From assembly GCA_017304945.1 (NCBI GenBank), contig JAFKLG010000089.1, positions 1-47,738 of the forward strand: a DNA stretch of 47,738 nucleotides, in the 5' to 3' direction. The stretch is from Rhodospirillales bacterium. Lineage in GTDB: Bacteria > Pseudomonadota > Alphaproteobacteria > Acetobacterales > Acetobacteraceae. The notes below the pieces were generated by a model that saw only the letters and a list, made by a program, of their open reading frames with translations, was not told the DNA's origin and did not search any database. Of this stretch, positions 23,214-32,407 are shown in pieces. The stretch's first letter is position 1. Each line of letters begins with the position of its first letter. The position numbers and the translations under genes were made by a program.

Positions 23214-26150
23214 TTAGCCGGACGCGGCGCGGCGCGGCGGTCGCGTCGAAGCCGCGTCGGCTCCCTTCGCGACCTTCCCCGACCCCGCCGCCCTCGCCGA
23301 CCCACTTGCCTTCGCCTTGGCAGACCCGCCGGATTTGGCGGCCTTCGCAGCCCCGGTCGCCTTCGCCGCACCGCCCGCCTTCGCAGCCCCACCGGCCTTC
23401 GCCGCACCGCCCGCCTTCGCGGCCCCGGCAGCCTTGGCCGACCCGCCCGCTTTCGCCGAACCGCCTGATTTCGCCTGCGCCCCAGCCCTCGCGCCGGCCG
23501 CGGCCGGGCGTTTCGCGGCCGCCATCCGAGGCGCCGCCTCTCCGTTGCCGGAGGCGGCGTCGTCCGCGGATGCGGCGCTGGCGCCAGCGGTCTTCGCCTT
23601 GCCCCCCGCCTTCCGCCGGCCGGCGGCCCCTTTGGGCTTCAGCGTCTTGCCCTTCTCGGACAGCAGCGCCACCGCGTCCTCGAGCGTGACGTCCTCCATC
23701 ATGACGCCGCGCGGCAGGTTGGCGACCGTGTTGCCGTGCTGGACGTACGGTCCGAACCGGCCCTTGCGCACCGAGACCGGCTCCTTGTCCGCCGGATGGA
23801 CCCCAAGGTTGCGCACGCTGGCCAGCTTCTTCGCCAGCAGGTCGACCGCACGGTTCAGTCCCAGCGACAGCACGTCGTCGTCGCGGTCGAGCGAGCCGAA
23901 CACCGCCCCCATCCGCACATAGGGGCCGAACCGGCCGATGCCGGCCTCGATCGGCTCCTTCGTCTCGGGATGGATGCCGACCAGCCGCGGCAGCGACAGC
24001 AGGCCCAGAGCCTGGTCGAGCGTGATCTGCTCCCCGTCCATGCCGCGCGTCAGCGAGGTGCGCTTGGGCTTCGGCGCCTTCTTGCCGGCGGCCTCCGTCA
24101 CCTCGCCCTGCTGCACGTAGAGCCCGTACGGGCCACGGCGGACGGTGATCTCCTCCCCGGTCTCGGGATGGTGGCCGAGGGAGCGCATGCCCTCCTTCAG
24201 CGTCGCGCCCTGCTCGTCGTTCGAATCGATCGCGAGGCGCCGCGTGTATTGGCAGGCCGGGTAATTGGAGCAGCCGATGAAGCTGCCGTAGCGGCCGAGC
24301 TTGAGGCCGAGACGGCCGGTGCCGCAGGCCTGGCACTGGCGCGGGTCGGTGCCGTCCTCCCGCGCGGGGAAGAAATGCGGGCCGAGATCCTGGTCGAGCG
24401 CCGCGATCACGTCGCTGATCTTGAGGTCGCGGGTCTGCTCGACGGCCTTGGAGAACTCGTCCCAGAAATTGTGCATCACCGACCGCCAGTCGAGCTGGCC
24501 GGCGGAGATCTCGTCGAGCTTCTCCTCGAGTGCCGCGGTGAAGCCGGTGTCGACGTAGTGCTCGAAGAAGCTGACCAGGAAGGCGGTGACCAGCCGGCCG
24601 CGATCCTCGGGGATGAAGCGGCGCTTCTCCAGCCGGACGTAGTTGCGGTCCTGCAGCACCGAGAGGATGGAGGCGTAGGTGGAGGGCCGGCCGATGCCGA
24701 GTTCCTCGAGCTTCTTGACCAGGCTCGCCTCCGAGTAGCGCGGCGGCGGCTGGGTGAAGTGCTGGCTGGCGGCGACGTCGCCGCGCTTCAGCGGGTCGCG
24801 CTCCGCCATCGGCGGCAGCATGCGGTTGTCGTCCTCGTGCTGGCCTTCGGGCTGGTCGTCGGTGTCCTCGCGGTAGAGCTTGAGGAATCCGTCGAAGGCG
24901 ACGATGGAGCCGGTGGCGCGCAGCTTCTGCCCGCGGCCGTCGGTGACCTCGACCGAGACCTGGTCGAGTTCCGCCGACTGCATCTGGGAGGCCACCGCCC
25001 GTTTCCAGATCAGCTCGTACAGGCGGCGCTGGTCGTGGTTCAGCCCGCGCGCGACGCTGTCGGGCGTGCGGGCGACGTCGGTGGGGCGGATCGCCTCATG
25101 CGCTTCCTGCGCGTTCTTGGCGCGGCTCTGGTACTCGCGGGGCGCGACGGGCAGGTAATCGGGGCCGTAGCTGTCCTTCACGTGGTCGCGGATCGAGAAC
25201 ACCGCTTCGCGTGCCATCTGCACGCCATCCGTACGCATGTAGGTGATCAGGCCGGTGGTCTCGCCGTCGATCTCCACCCCCTCGTAGAGCTGCTGGGCGA
25301 GCCGCATGGTCTGCTGCGCGCCGAAGCCGAGTTTGCGCGAGGCTTCCTGCTGCAGGGTCGAGGTGGTGAAGGGCGGCGGCGGATTCCGCTTGACGCGCTT
25401 GCGCTCGACCGAGCCGACCGTGAACGTGCCGCCCTCGACCGCTGCCTTGGCGGCGAGGGCCGCGGCCTCGTTCGCGAGGTCGAACTGGTCGAGCCGCTTG
25501 CCGTTCAGGTGCGTCAGCCGCGCGGTGAAGGGCGCGCCGGCGGGCGTCGTGAACACCGCCTCGATGGTCCAGTATTCGCGGGCGCGGAAGACCTCGATCT
25601 CCGCCTCGCGCTCGCAGATCAGCCGCAGCGCGACCGACTGCACGCGCCCGGCCGACCGGCTGCCGGGCAGCTTGCGCCACAGCACCGGGGAGAGAGTGAA
25701 CCCCACCAGATAGTCGAGCGCGCGGCGCGCCAGGTACGCCTCGATCAGCGGCTGGTCGAGTTCGCGCGGATGCGCGATCGCGTGGCGGATGGCGTTGCGC
25801 GTGATCTCGTTGAAGGTGATGCGGCGGACCTCGACGCCCTTCAGCGCCTTCTTGTCCGCCAGCATGTTCTGCACATGCCAGGAGATCGCCTCGCCCTCGC
25901 GATCCGGGTCGGTGGCGAGATACAGGGTCTTGGCGCCTTTCAGCGCCTTGGCGATGGCGCCGACCTGCTTCTCGCCCCGGGAGTCGGACTCCCAGTCCAT
26001 GGCGAAGTCCTGCTCCGGCCGGACGCTGCCGTCCTTCGGGGGCAGGTCGCGGACGTGGCCGAAGCTCGCCAGCACCGTGTAGCCGCTGCCGAGGTAGCGG
26101 TTGATGGTCTTGGCTTTGGCGGGCGATTCGACGACGACAACGTCTGTCAT
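23214..26150 (-). CDS. topA: DNA topoisomerase I
   Basis: Predicted 978-residue type IA topoisomerase that relaxes negative supercoils. The TOPRIM domain begins at VVVESPAKAKTI and holds the acidic motif DPDREGEA (81-88). SRSAGRVQSVALRLI follows, and the nucleophile is Y304 in LITYMRTDG. One C4 zinc ribbon is visible (CQACGTG, GCSNYPAC), followed by repeated GRFGPYV motifs of the alphaproteobacterial C-terminal repeat domain. The last ~110 residues are a Lys/Ala/Gly tail with repeated AAKAGG units, a histone-H1-like DNA-binding tail. The start at 26150 (MTDVVVVESP) is the canonical N-terminus. It is 16 bp after dprA, in the plsY-dprA-topA operon. Confidence 0.97.
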   Translation of the reverse strand: MTDVVVVESPAKAKTINRYLGSGYTVLASFGHVRDLPPKDGSVRPEQDFAMDWESDSRGEKQVGAIAKALKGAKTLYLATDPDREGEAISWHVQNMLADKKALKGVEVRRITFNEITRNAIRHAIAHPRELDQPLIEAYLARRALDYLVGFTLSPVLWRKLPGSRSAGRVQSVALRLICEREAEIEVFRAREYWTIEAVFTTPAGAPFTARLTHLNGKRLDQFDLANEAAALAAKAAVEGGTFTVGSVERKRVKRNPPPPFTTSTLQQEASRKLGFGAQQTMRLAQQLYEGVEIDGETTGLITYMRTDGVQMAREAVFSIRDHVKDSYGPDYLPVAPREYQSRAKNAQEAHEAIRPTDVARTPDSVARGLNHDQRRLYELIWKRAVASQMQSAELDQVSVEVTDGRGQKLRATGSIVAFDGFLKLYREDTDDQPEGQHEDDNRMLPPMAERDPLKRGDVAASQHFTQPPPRYSEASLVKKLEELGIGRPSTYASILSVLQDRNYVRLEKRRFIPEDRGRLVTAFLVSFFEHYVDTGFTAALEEKLDEISAGQLDWRSVMHNFWDEFSKAVEQTRDLKISDVIAALDQDLGPHFFPAREDGTDPRQCQACGTGRLGLKLGRYGSFIGCSNYPACQYTRRLAIDSNDEQGATLKEGMRSLGHHPETGEEITVRRGPYGLYVQQGEVTEAAGKKAPKPKRTSLTRGMDGEQITLDQALGLLSLPRLVGIHPETKEPIEAGIGRFGPYVRMGAVFGSLDRDDDVLSLGLNRAVDLLAKKLASVRNLGVHPADKEPVSVRKGRFGPYVQHGNTVANLPRGVMMEDVTLEDAVALLSEKGKTLKPKGAAGRRKAGGKAKTAGASAASADDAASGNGEAAPRMAAAKRPAAAGARAGAQAKSGGSAKAGGSAKAAGAAKAGGAAKAGGAAKAGGAAKATGAAKAAKSGGSAKAKASGSARAAGSGKVAKGADAASTRPPRRAASG

Positions 26151-26166
26151 GACTATCCGAGTGGTC

Positions 26167-27321
26167 CTAATGGGCGGCCGGCAGCAGCATGACCCGGCCT
26201 CCCGGTAGCGCTTCCAGCGCACCCGCGAGCTCCAGGTCGAGCAGCACCGCTGCCACGGCGGACGGTGACAACTGGCAGCGCCGCACCAGATCGTCAACCG
26301 CCACGGGGTCGGCAGACAACAAGGCACGCACGGTTTCGTGCGCCGTATCCGGTGCCTCGGGCACGCTTGGAAGCAGCGGCAGCGTAGGATCGGGTGACGC
26401 TTCGGGCGGCGCCGCAGCCGCACCGAGGTACCCCGTCACCCCCTCGATCCGGGGCAGCGCGGCCAGCACGTCCGCCGCGGTTTCCACCAGCACCGCCCCG
26501 TCCCGCAGCAGCCCGTTGCCGCCATGCGCGCGCGGGTCGAGCGGGGAGCCGGGGACGGCGAACACCTCCCGCCCCGCCTCCTGCGCGCGCCGGGCGGTGA
26601 TCAGGCTGCCGGAGCGCAGCGCCGCCTCCACCACGACCACGCCCAGCGACAGGCCGGCGATGATTCGGTTGCGGCGCGGGAAGTGGCGGGCCTGGGGGGT
26701 GGTGCCCAACGGCGCCTCGGCGACGACGGCGCCGGACGCGGCGATGCGGTCCTGCAGGGCGGCGTTGGCCTCGGGGTAGGGCCGGTCGAGGCCGCCCGCG
26801 ACCACGGCGACCGTCCGGCCGGCGTCCAGCGCCCCCTGATGCGCAGCGGTGTCGATGCCGCGGGCGAGGCCCGAGACCACCACGAGCTGGGCGGCGAGGT
26901 CGCGGGCCAGCATCTCGGCGATGGTGCGGCCGTTGCTGGAGGCGTTGCGGCCGCCGACGATCGCGATCGCGGGTGCGGCAAGCGCGGCCGGATCGCCCAG
27001 GACCGAGAGGCACGCCGGTGCGTCGTCGAGCTGGGCGAGCAGCGGCGGGTAGCCGGGATCGCCCAGGAACAGCAGCATTCCCCCCATTCGCGCCAGGGCG
27101 GCGCACTCGGCGGCGGCGTCCTCCGGCGGCGGGATCACGACGGGCTGGGCGCGGCCGCCGGCGCGGGCGAGCCGTGGCACCGCCTCCAGCGCGGCTCCGG
27201 CGCTGCCGAAGCGGGCGAGCAGGCGGCGCCAGGTGATCGGGCCCACGCCCTCGGTGCGGGCGAGGCGCAGGCGGGCGATGATGTCCGGATCGGGGTGGGA
27301 CCGGCGTGTCCAGGGGCGCAT
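26167..27321 (-). CDS. dprA: DNA-processing protein DprA
   Basis: Predicted 384-residue cytoplasmic protein that loads RecA on incoming single-stranded DNA during transformation. A helical SAM-like N-terminus (LRLARTEGVGPITWRRLLARFG) precedes the extended Rossmann fold, with VGGRNASSNGR (122-132), SGLARGIDTAAHQGAL (150-165) and FPRRNRIIAGLS. A C-terminal winged-helix DprA domain (about 325-380) ends in GGRVMLLPAAH. Length is normal for alphaproteobacteria. It is 44 bp after plsY and 16 bp before topA. DprA is often kept in species not known to be competent. Confidence 0.95.
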   Translation of the reverse strand: MRPWTRRSHPDPDIIARLRLARTEGVGPITWRRLLARFGSAGAALEAVPRLARAGGRAQPVVIPPPEDAAAECAALARMGGMLLFLGDPGYPPLLAQLDDAPACLSVLGDPAALAAPAIAIVGGRNASSNGRTIAEMLARDLAAQLVVVSGLARGIDTAAHQGALDAGRTVAVVAGGLDRPYPEANAALQDRIAASGAVVAEAPLGTTPQARHFPRRNRIIAGLSLGVVVVEAALRSGSLITARRAQEAGREVFAVPGSPLDPRAHGGNGLLRDGAVLVETAADVLAALPRIEGVTGYLGAAAAPPEASPDPTLPLLPSVPEAPDTAHETVRALLSADPVAVDDLVRRCQLSPSAVAAVLLDLELAGALEALPGGRVMLLPAAH

Positions 27322-27365
27322 GGCTCGTCCTGTGGTGCCGCCGGCCGGGGCGCCGACGGGCCGGC

Positions 27366-27962
27366 CTACGCCTCCTGCGTGCCCTTCTGGCCGATCCGGG
27401 GTTCGGTGCCGGCCAGCAGGCGCCGGATGTTGGCGTGGTGGCGCACATACACCAGCACAGCAATCGCCAACGTCAGCTTAACGGTGTCCGCATCGGCGAG
27501 CGCCCAGGCGAACAGCGGGGCGGCGGCGAAGGAGATCAGCGAGGCCAGCGAGGACATCCGCGCGAGTTTCGCCACCGCCAGCCAGACCGCGCCGGCGGCG
27601 AGCCCGACCGGCCAGGCGGCGGCGAACAGCACGCCGAAGCCGGTGGCGACGCCCTTGCCGCCGCGGAACCCCAGCCAGGCCGGGAACAGGTGGCCGACCA
27701 CGGCGCCGAAGCCTGCGAACAGCGCGGCCTCATGCCCGGCGAGCGCGCCGGCGATCAGCACCGCGGCGGCTCCTTTCAGCGCGTCCAGCAGCAGCGTCGC
27801 CGCGGCGAGGCTTTTGCGGCCGGTGCGCAGCACGTTGGTCGCCCCGATATTGCCCGACCCGATGGCGCGGATGTCGCCGAGGCCGGCTGCGCGGGTCAGC
27901 AGGAGGCCGAACGGGATGGAGCCGAGGAGGTAGCCGAGGAGGACGTAGGCGATCGGTGGCAT
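27366..27962 (-). CDS. plsY: Glycerol-3-phosphate acyltransferase PlsY
   Basis: Predicted 198-residue inner membrane enzyme that acylates glycerol-3-phosphate from acyl-phosphate, the first step of phospholipid synthesis. The three conserved loops are present: GSIPFG (14-19), [14 protein letters not shown] (35-48), and [18 protein letters not shown] (90-107). Five or so hydrophobic helices are visible. The start at 27962 ([10 protein letters not shown]) is the family N-terminus; upstream in-frame sequence is a Pro/Arg artefact of the G-rich leader. First gene of plsY-dprA-topA. The acyl-phosphate synthase PlsX is not in the window. Confidence 0.95.
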   Translation of the reverse strand: MPPIAYVLLGYLLGSIPFGLLLTRAAGLGDIRAIGSGNIGATNVLRTGRKSLAAATLLLDALKGAAAVLIAGALAGHEAALFAGFGAVVGHLFPAWLGFRGGKGVATGFGVLFAAAWPVGLAAGAVWLAVAKLARMSSLASLISFAAAPLFAWALADADTVKLTLAIAVLVYVRHHANIRRLLAGTEPRIGQKGTQEA

Positions 27963-28393
27963 GGTGGCTCTCGTGTGGCGCGGACGGCGGGTGGCGGGTC
28001 GGCGGCGGCGGGTGGGCGGCGGTGGACGTGGTGGCGGCAATGGGCGACGGCGGGTGGCGGGCGTTGACGGCGGTGGTGGCGGGTGGGCGTGGACAACGGT
28101 GGCGACGACGGGCGTAGGCGACGGCGGTGCCCTGCCCCCGTGTCATGGTCGCCGAAGGGCGACCATCCACGACTTCGTGCCGCACCGGAAGTCGTGGATG
28201 GCCGGCCTGCGCCGGCCATGACACGAGTGAACCGGCCCCGCCGGCCATGACACAACACGCCGCCGCACGACGCACGCAACCGACGACACCCCTGGTCGAA
28301 GCCGTTATTGGTGGCCACCTGAGAGTCTGTCCAGCAACCCCCGCCTGTCCAGCCATCAGGCGCCCCCGCGCGCCCATCCGCCCCGGAGACCGC
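27963..28393. other. Divergent spacer plsY/pepN: G-rich leader and palindromic element
   Basis: No gene is supported in this 431-bp gap. Positions 27970-28125 are a skewed run of GGTGG/GGCGG/GGG words on the plus strand, with several closely spaced GGG tracts (a possible G-quadruplex). Then comes the structured palindromic element at 28140-28252. Promoters for plsY (leftward) and pepN (rightward) should be here but I could not identify them. Confidence 0.55.
28140..28252. repeat. Compound palindromic element with four-way-junction potential
   Basis: Outer arms GTGTCATGG (28140-28148) and CCATGACAC (28216-28224) pair. Inner arms CCATCCACGACTTC (28163-28176) and GAAGTCGTGGATGG (28188-28201) pair perfectly over 14 bp, capped by an 11-nt loop. 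Between outer and inner arms sit two independent 5-4-5 hairpins: TCGCC-GAAG-GGCGA (28149-28162) and CCGGC-CTGC-GCCGG (28202-28215). The whole therefore folds as a cross. A partial second copy of the right arm (a CCGGC-GCCGG hairpin plus CCATGACAC) follows at 28232-28252. Confidence 0.85.
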
Positions 28394-31045
28394 ATGCTCG
28401 ACGCGCAGAACGCCCCAGCCGCCCCGACTCCCGTGAAGCTGGCCGACTATCGCCCGCCCAGCTTCCTGGTGGACCGCGTCGATCTCGCGTTCGACCTCGA
28501 TCCGCATACGACCCGGGTCGTCTCCCGCCTCGCACTGCGCCGCAACCCGGACGCCAGCCCCGGCCCGCTGCATCTCGACGGCGAGGCGCTCACCCTCGTG
28601 CGCATCGCGCTCGACGGCACGCCGCTCACGCCGGAACAGTACCGCATCGTGCCCGACGGGCTGGTGCTCGACACGCTGCCCGACGCCGCGACGCTGGAGA
28701 TCGAGACCCGGATCGATCCCGCGGCCAACAGCGAACTCAGCGGCCTGTATCTCTCCGGCGGCAGCTACTTCACCCAGTGTGAGGCCCAGGGCTTCCGCCG
28801 CATCACCTATTTCCCCGACCGGCCCGACGTCATGTCGCGCTACACGGTCACCATCAGCGCCGACGCCGCGGCCGTCCCGGTGATGCTCTCCAACGGCAAT
28901 CCCGGCCCGATCGAATCGCTGCCCGACGGCCGCCACCGCATCGTCTGGACCGACCCGCACCCGAAACCGTCCTACCTGTTCGCGCTGGTGGCCGGCGACC
29001 TCGTCTCCGTGCACGACCGGTTCACCACCGCCTCCGGCCGCGACGTCGCCCTCGGCATCTACGTGCGCCGCGGCGACGAGGACCGCTGCCAGCACGCGAT
29101 GGACTCGCTCAAGACCTCGATGCGCTGGGACGAGGAGGTGTTCGGCCTCGAATACGACCTCGACGTGTTCAACATCGCCGCCGTGTCCGACTTCAACATG
29201 GGGGCGATGGAGAACAAGGGCCTCAACGTCTTCAACACGAAATACGTGCTCGCCCGGCCCGAGACCGCGACCGACGGCGACTATGAGGGCATCGAGTCGG
29301 TCATCGCCCACGAGTATTTCCACAACTGGACCGGCAACCGCGTCACCTGCCGCGACTGGTTCCAGCTCTCGCTCAAGGAAGGGCTCACGGTCTATCGCGA
29401 CCAGGAGTTCTCGGCCGACCAGGGCAGCCGCGCGGTGAAACGCATCGGCGACGTGCGGGTGCTGCGCGCGGCGCAGTTCCGCGAGGACGCCGGTCCCCTC
29501 GCCCACCCCGTGCAGCCCGCCAGCTATCTCGCGATCGACAATTTCTACACGGCGACCGTCTACAACAAGGGCGCCGAGGTCATCCGCATGATGGCGACCA
29601 TCATCGGCCGCGCCGCGTTCCGCCGAGGCATGGACCTGTATTTCCAACGCCACGACAACCACGCCGTCACCATCGACGACTTCGTCGCCGCGATGCAGGA
29701 CGCCTCCGGCACCGACCTCACGCGCTTCAAGGCCTGGTACCACCAGGCCGGCACGCCCGAACTCACGGTGTCCGACGCGTACGACGCCGAGGCCAAGCGC
29801 TACACGCTGACGATCGCGCAGCGCACCCCGCCCACGCCCGGCCAGCCCGACAAGCAGCCGCTGGTGGTGCCGGTGACGATGGGCCTGCTCGACGGCAACG
29901 GGCAGGAACTGGCGACGCGGCTCGCCGGCGAGGCCGAGGCGCGGCCCGGCACCCGCGTGCTGCTGGCCGACGCGGCCGAGAGCCGCTTCGTGTTCGAGGA
30001 CGTGGCGAGCCCGCCGGTCCCCTCCCTGCTGCGCGGCTTCTCCGCCCCGGTGAAGCTCGGCGGACTGGCGCAGGACCGGCTGCGCTTCCTCGCCGCGCAC
30101 GACACCGACCCGTTCGTCCGCTGGGATTCCGGCCAGCAATACGCCACCCATGCCCTGCTCGGCATGGTCGCCGCCCTGGCGCGCGGGGAAACGCCCGCGG
30201 TCGATCCGGCGCTGATCGAGATGGCCGCGGCCACGCTCGACACCGCCGACCGCGACCCGGCCTTCGCCGCCGAGGCGCTGGTGCTGCCGACCGAGGGCTT
30301 CCTCGCCGACCAGATGGACATCGCCGACGTGGACGGCATCCACGCCGCGCGCGACCAGGCGCGACGTGCGATCGCCGCGGCGCTGCGCGACCGGTTCCGC
30401 GCCACCTATGAGCGCATGACCGACACCGGCCCGTATCGCATCGACGGCGCGTCGATCGGACGACGCGCGCTGCGCAACACCTGCCTCGCCTATCTCGCCA
30501 TCGACGGCGAGCCCGACGGCGTGCGCCGCGCCAAGGCCCAGTTCGACGCCGCCGGCAACATGACCGACGTGCTGGCTGCGCTCGCGGTGCTGTCGGCGGT
30601 GGACTGCCCGGAACGCGCGCAGGCGCTCGCGGCCTTCCACGCCGCCTGGCAGCAGGACCCGCTGGTGCTCGACAAGTGGTTCGCGATCCAGGCCACCTCG
30701 CCGCTGCCCGACACGATCCGCGCGGTCCAGGCGCTCGCCACCCATCCCGACTTCGACCTGCGCAACCCCAATCGCGTGCGCAGCCTGGTCGGCAGCTTCG
30801 CCAGCGGCAACCAGGTGCGCTTCCACGATCCGTCGGGCGCCGGCTACCGGTTCCTGGCCGACACCGTGATCGCCCTCGACCCCATGAACCCCCAGGTCGC
30901 CGCCCGCATCATCGCGCCGCTCGGCCAATGGCGCCGCGTCGCGCCGGCCCGGCAGGCCTTGATGCGCGGTGAGCTCGAACGTGTGCTGGCGCAACCCGAG
31001 CTGAGCAAGAACACGTTCGAAATGGCCTCGAAGAGCCTGGGCTGA
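28394..31045 (+). CDS. pepN: Aminopeptidase N (M1 family, alanyl aminopeptidase)
   Basis: Predicted 883-residue zinc metallopeptidase of the bacterial PepN type, which removes N-terminal residues from peptides in the cytoplasm. The exopeptidase motif GAMEN is at 270-274 and the zinc site HEYFHNWTGNR at 306-316, followed by KEGLTVYRDQEF for the third ligand. Length matches E. coli PepN (about 870). There is no signal peptide. The start at 28394 (MLDAQNAP) has GGAGA a few bases upstream. Its stop codon overlaps the start of a small membrane protein gene. A long opposite-strand frame across it is a composition artefact. Confidence 0.96.
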   Translation: MLDAQNAPAAPTPVKLADYRPPSFLVDRVDLAFDLDPHTTRVVSRLALRRNPDASPGPLHLDGEALTLVRIALDGTPLTPEQYRIVPDGLVLDTLPDAATLEIETRIDPAANSELSGLYLSGGSYFTQCEAQGFRRITYFPDRPDVMSRYTVTISADAAAVPVMLSNGNPGPIESLPDGRHRIVWTDPHPKPSYLFALVAGDLVSVHDRFTTASGRDVALGIYVRRGDEDRCQHAMDSLKTSMRWDEEVFGLEYDLDVFNIAAVSDFNMGAMENKGLNVFNTKYVLARPETATDGDYEGIESVIAHEYFHNWTGNRVTCRDWFQLSLKEGLTVYRDQEFSADQGSRAVKRIGDVRVLRAAQFREDAGPLAHPVQPASYLAIDNFYTATVYNKGAEVIRMMATIIGRAAFRRGMDLYFQRHDNHAVTIDDFVAAMQDASGTDLTRFKAWYHQAGTPELTVSDAYDAEAKRYTLTIAQRTPPTPGQPDKQPLVVPVTMGLLDGNGQELATRLAGEAEARPGTRVLLADAAESRFVFEDVASPPVPSLLRGFSAPVKLGGLAQDRLRFLAAHDTDPFVRWDSGQQYATHALLGMVAALARGETPAVDPALIEMAAATLDTADRDPAFAAEALVLPTEGFLADQMDIADVDGIHAARDQARRAIAAALRDRFRATYERMTDTGPYRIDGASIGRRALRNTCLAYLAIDGEPDGVRRAKAQFDAAGNMTDVLAALAVLSAVDCPERAQALAAFHAAWQQDPLVLDKWFAIQATSPLPDTIRAVQALATHPDFDLRNPNRVRSLVGSFASGNQVRFHDPSGAGYRFLADTVIALDPMNPQVAARIIAPLGQWRRVAPARQALMRGELERVLAQPELSKNTFEMASKSLG

Positions 31046-31224
31046 TGGCCGCGGTCGGCTGCCTGCTGCCGTTCGTGCTGCTGGGCATCGGTGCCGTGAT
31101 CGGCGCCGCGGTCGGCGGCACGATCGGCGCCTATTGGGGCTGCGGCATCGGCCTCGCGATCGGGCTGGTCGCGATGGGCGTGGGGGTACGCCTGCTGGAG
31201 CGGATCCGCACCGTGCGGGAGTAG
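31045..31224 (+). CDS. 59-residue glycine-zipper membrane protein
   Basis: A short gene whose ATG overlaps the pepN stop by one base (TGATG), implying translational coupling. The product starts MAAVGCLLPFVLLGIGAVIG and carries two hydrophobic stretches (about 3-25 and 28-48) full of glycines spaced four apart (GIGAVIGAAVGG, GCGIGLAIG), then a basic tail LERIRTVRE. This is a glycine-zipper type membrane hairpin. It has no family I recognise. It could be a small inner membrane protein that associates with itself or with a larger complex. Coding is supported by the clean overlap, the consistent hydrophobic pattern and the charged end. Confidence 0.65.
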   Translation: MAAVGCLLPFVLLGIGAVIGAAVGGTIGAYWGCGIGLAIGLVAMGVGVRLLERIRTVRE

Positions 31225-31271
31225 GAAGGCCAGCGCGTGGCGTGCTACCTCGACCGGAGGGAGAGAACGCC

Positions 31272-32291
31272 ATGGCACAAAGCGACCGGTTCGCCGGCCA
31301 GGTCGACGACACCTGGCTCGCGCAGCACAGCGAGGCGATCCTGGAGCCCGACCGGCCGATCGTCGATCCGCACCACCATCTCTGGGTCCGCGACGGCAAC
31401 ACCTATCTGCTGCCCGAACTGCTCGCCGACCTGCGGAGCGGACACGCGATCCGCGCGACGGTGTTCGAGGAGTGCCGCTCCATGTACCGCGCCGACGGGC
31501 CGGAGGAGGAGCGTTCGCTGGGCGAGACCGAGTTCGTCACCGGCTTCGCCGCCATGGCGGAGAGCGGCACGTTCGGCCCCACCCGGTTCTGCGCCCGCAT
31601 GGTGGGCCGTGTCGATCTCAGCCTCGGCGACCGCGCCCAGCCGCTGCTCGAACGGCACCTCGCCGCGAGCGGCGGACGCTTCGCGGCGGTGCGCTTCTCC
31701 ACCGCCTGGCATGCGTCGGAGCGCATCCACAAGGTCGTGCCCACGCCGAACCTGCTGCGCGAGGCGCAGGTGCGAGCCGGCCTGGCCTGCCTCGCGCGCC
31801 TCGGCCTCGCCTTCGACGCCTGGGTCTATCACCCGCAGATCCCCGAGGTGACCGAACTCGCCGCCGCGCAGCCCGACCTGCCGATCGTGCTGAACCATGT
31901 CGGCAGCCCGATCCTGGGCGGCCCCTATGCGACGCAGCGGGCCGAGGTGTTCGCCGAGTGGCGCGCCGCGATGGCCGCGCTCGCCCGCCATCCGAACGTG
32001 AGCGTCAAGCTGGGGGCGCTGCCCATCCGCCTGCCCGGCGACGGCCCGAAGCGCACCACCCCGCCGGATTCGGAGGAGGTCGCCGCCGCCTGGCGCCCCT
32101 GGATCGAGACCTGCATCACCCTGTTCGGCGCCGACCGCTGCATGTTCGAGAGCAACTTCCCGGTGCAGAAGCGCTGGTGCAGCTACGCCGTCGTTTGGAA
32201 CGCCTTCAAGCGTCTCGCCGCCGGCGCGTCGGAGGCGGAGAAGGACGCGCTGTTCGCGGGCACCGCCAGTCGGGTGTACCGCGTTCCCTGA
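31272..32291 (+). CDS. Amidohydrolase-2 family metal-dependent hydrolase
   Basis: Predicted 339-residue TIM-barrel hydrolase of the amidohydrolase-2 group (lactonases and decarboxylases related to the ACMSD and LigI types). The metal-binding start VDPHHHLWVRDG is at 31-42. VLNHVGSPILGG supplies the later histidine, and MFESNFPVQK occupies the place of the usual DNFP/DxP motif, with E-S-N instead of the common aspartate. The start at 31272 (MAQSDRFAGQ) has GGAGGGAGAG upstream. Substrates of this group are ring-cleavage products, lactones or sugar lactones; none can be assigned. Confidence 0.85.
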   Translation: MAQSDRFAGQVDDTWLAQHSEAILEPDRPIVDPHHHLWVRDGNTYLLPELLADLRSGHAIRATVFEECRSMYRADGPEEERSLGETEFVTGFAAMAESGTFGPTRFCARMVGRVDLSLGDRAQPLLERHLAASGGRFAAVRFSTAWHASERIHKVVPTPNLLREAQVRAGLACLARLGLAFDAWVYHPQIPEVTELAAAQPDLPIVLNHVGSPILGGPYATQRAEVFAEWRAAMAALARHPNVSVKLGALPIRLPGDGPKRTTPPDSEEVAAAWRPWIETCITLFGADRCMFESNFPVQKRWCSYAVVWNAFKRLAAGASEAEKDALFAGTASRVYRVP

Positions 32292-32407
32292 CGCGTCGCG
32301 CGGACGATCGCAGCGGCGGTGTCAGGGGCCAGGTCCGAATTTCAACGGGTGAGAACCAATCGGCACCAGCCGGTGGCAAAGGCTGGCCACGCGCATGAGC
32401 CCAGGCA

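Noticed and set aside
23736..26192. 818-codon open frame on the plus strand opposite topA
   Set aside because: Antisense shadow of topA with no domain and no ribosome site.
27896..31402. 1168-codon open frame on the minus strand opposite pepN
   Set aside because: It is antisense to a gene with all M1 motifs, is rich in Arg/Gly/His/Val from codon-position mirroring in high-GC DNA, and has no recognisable domain.
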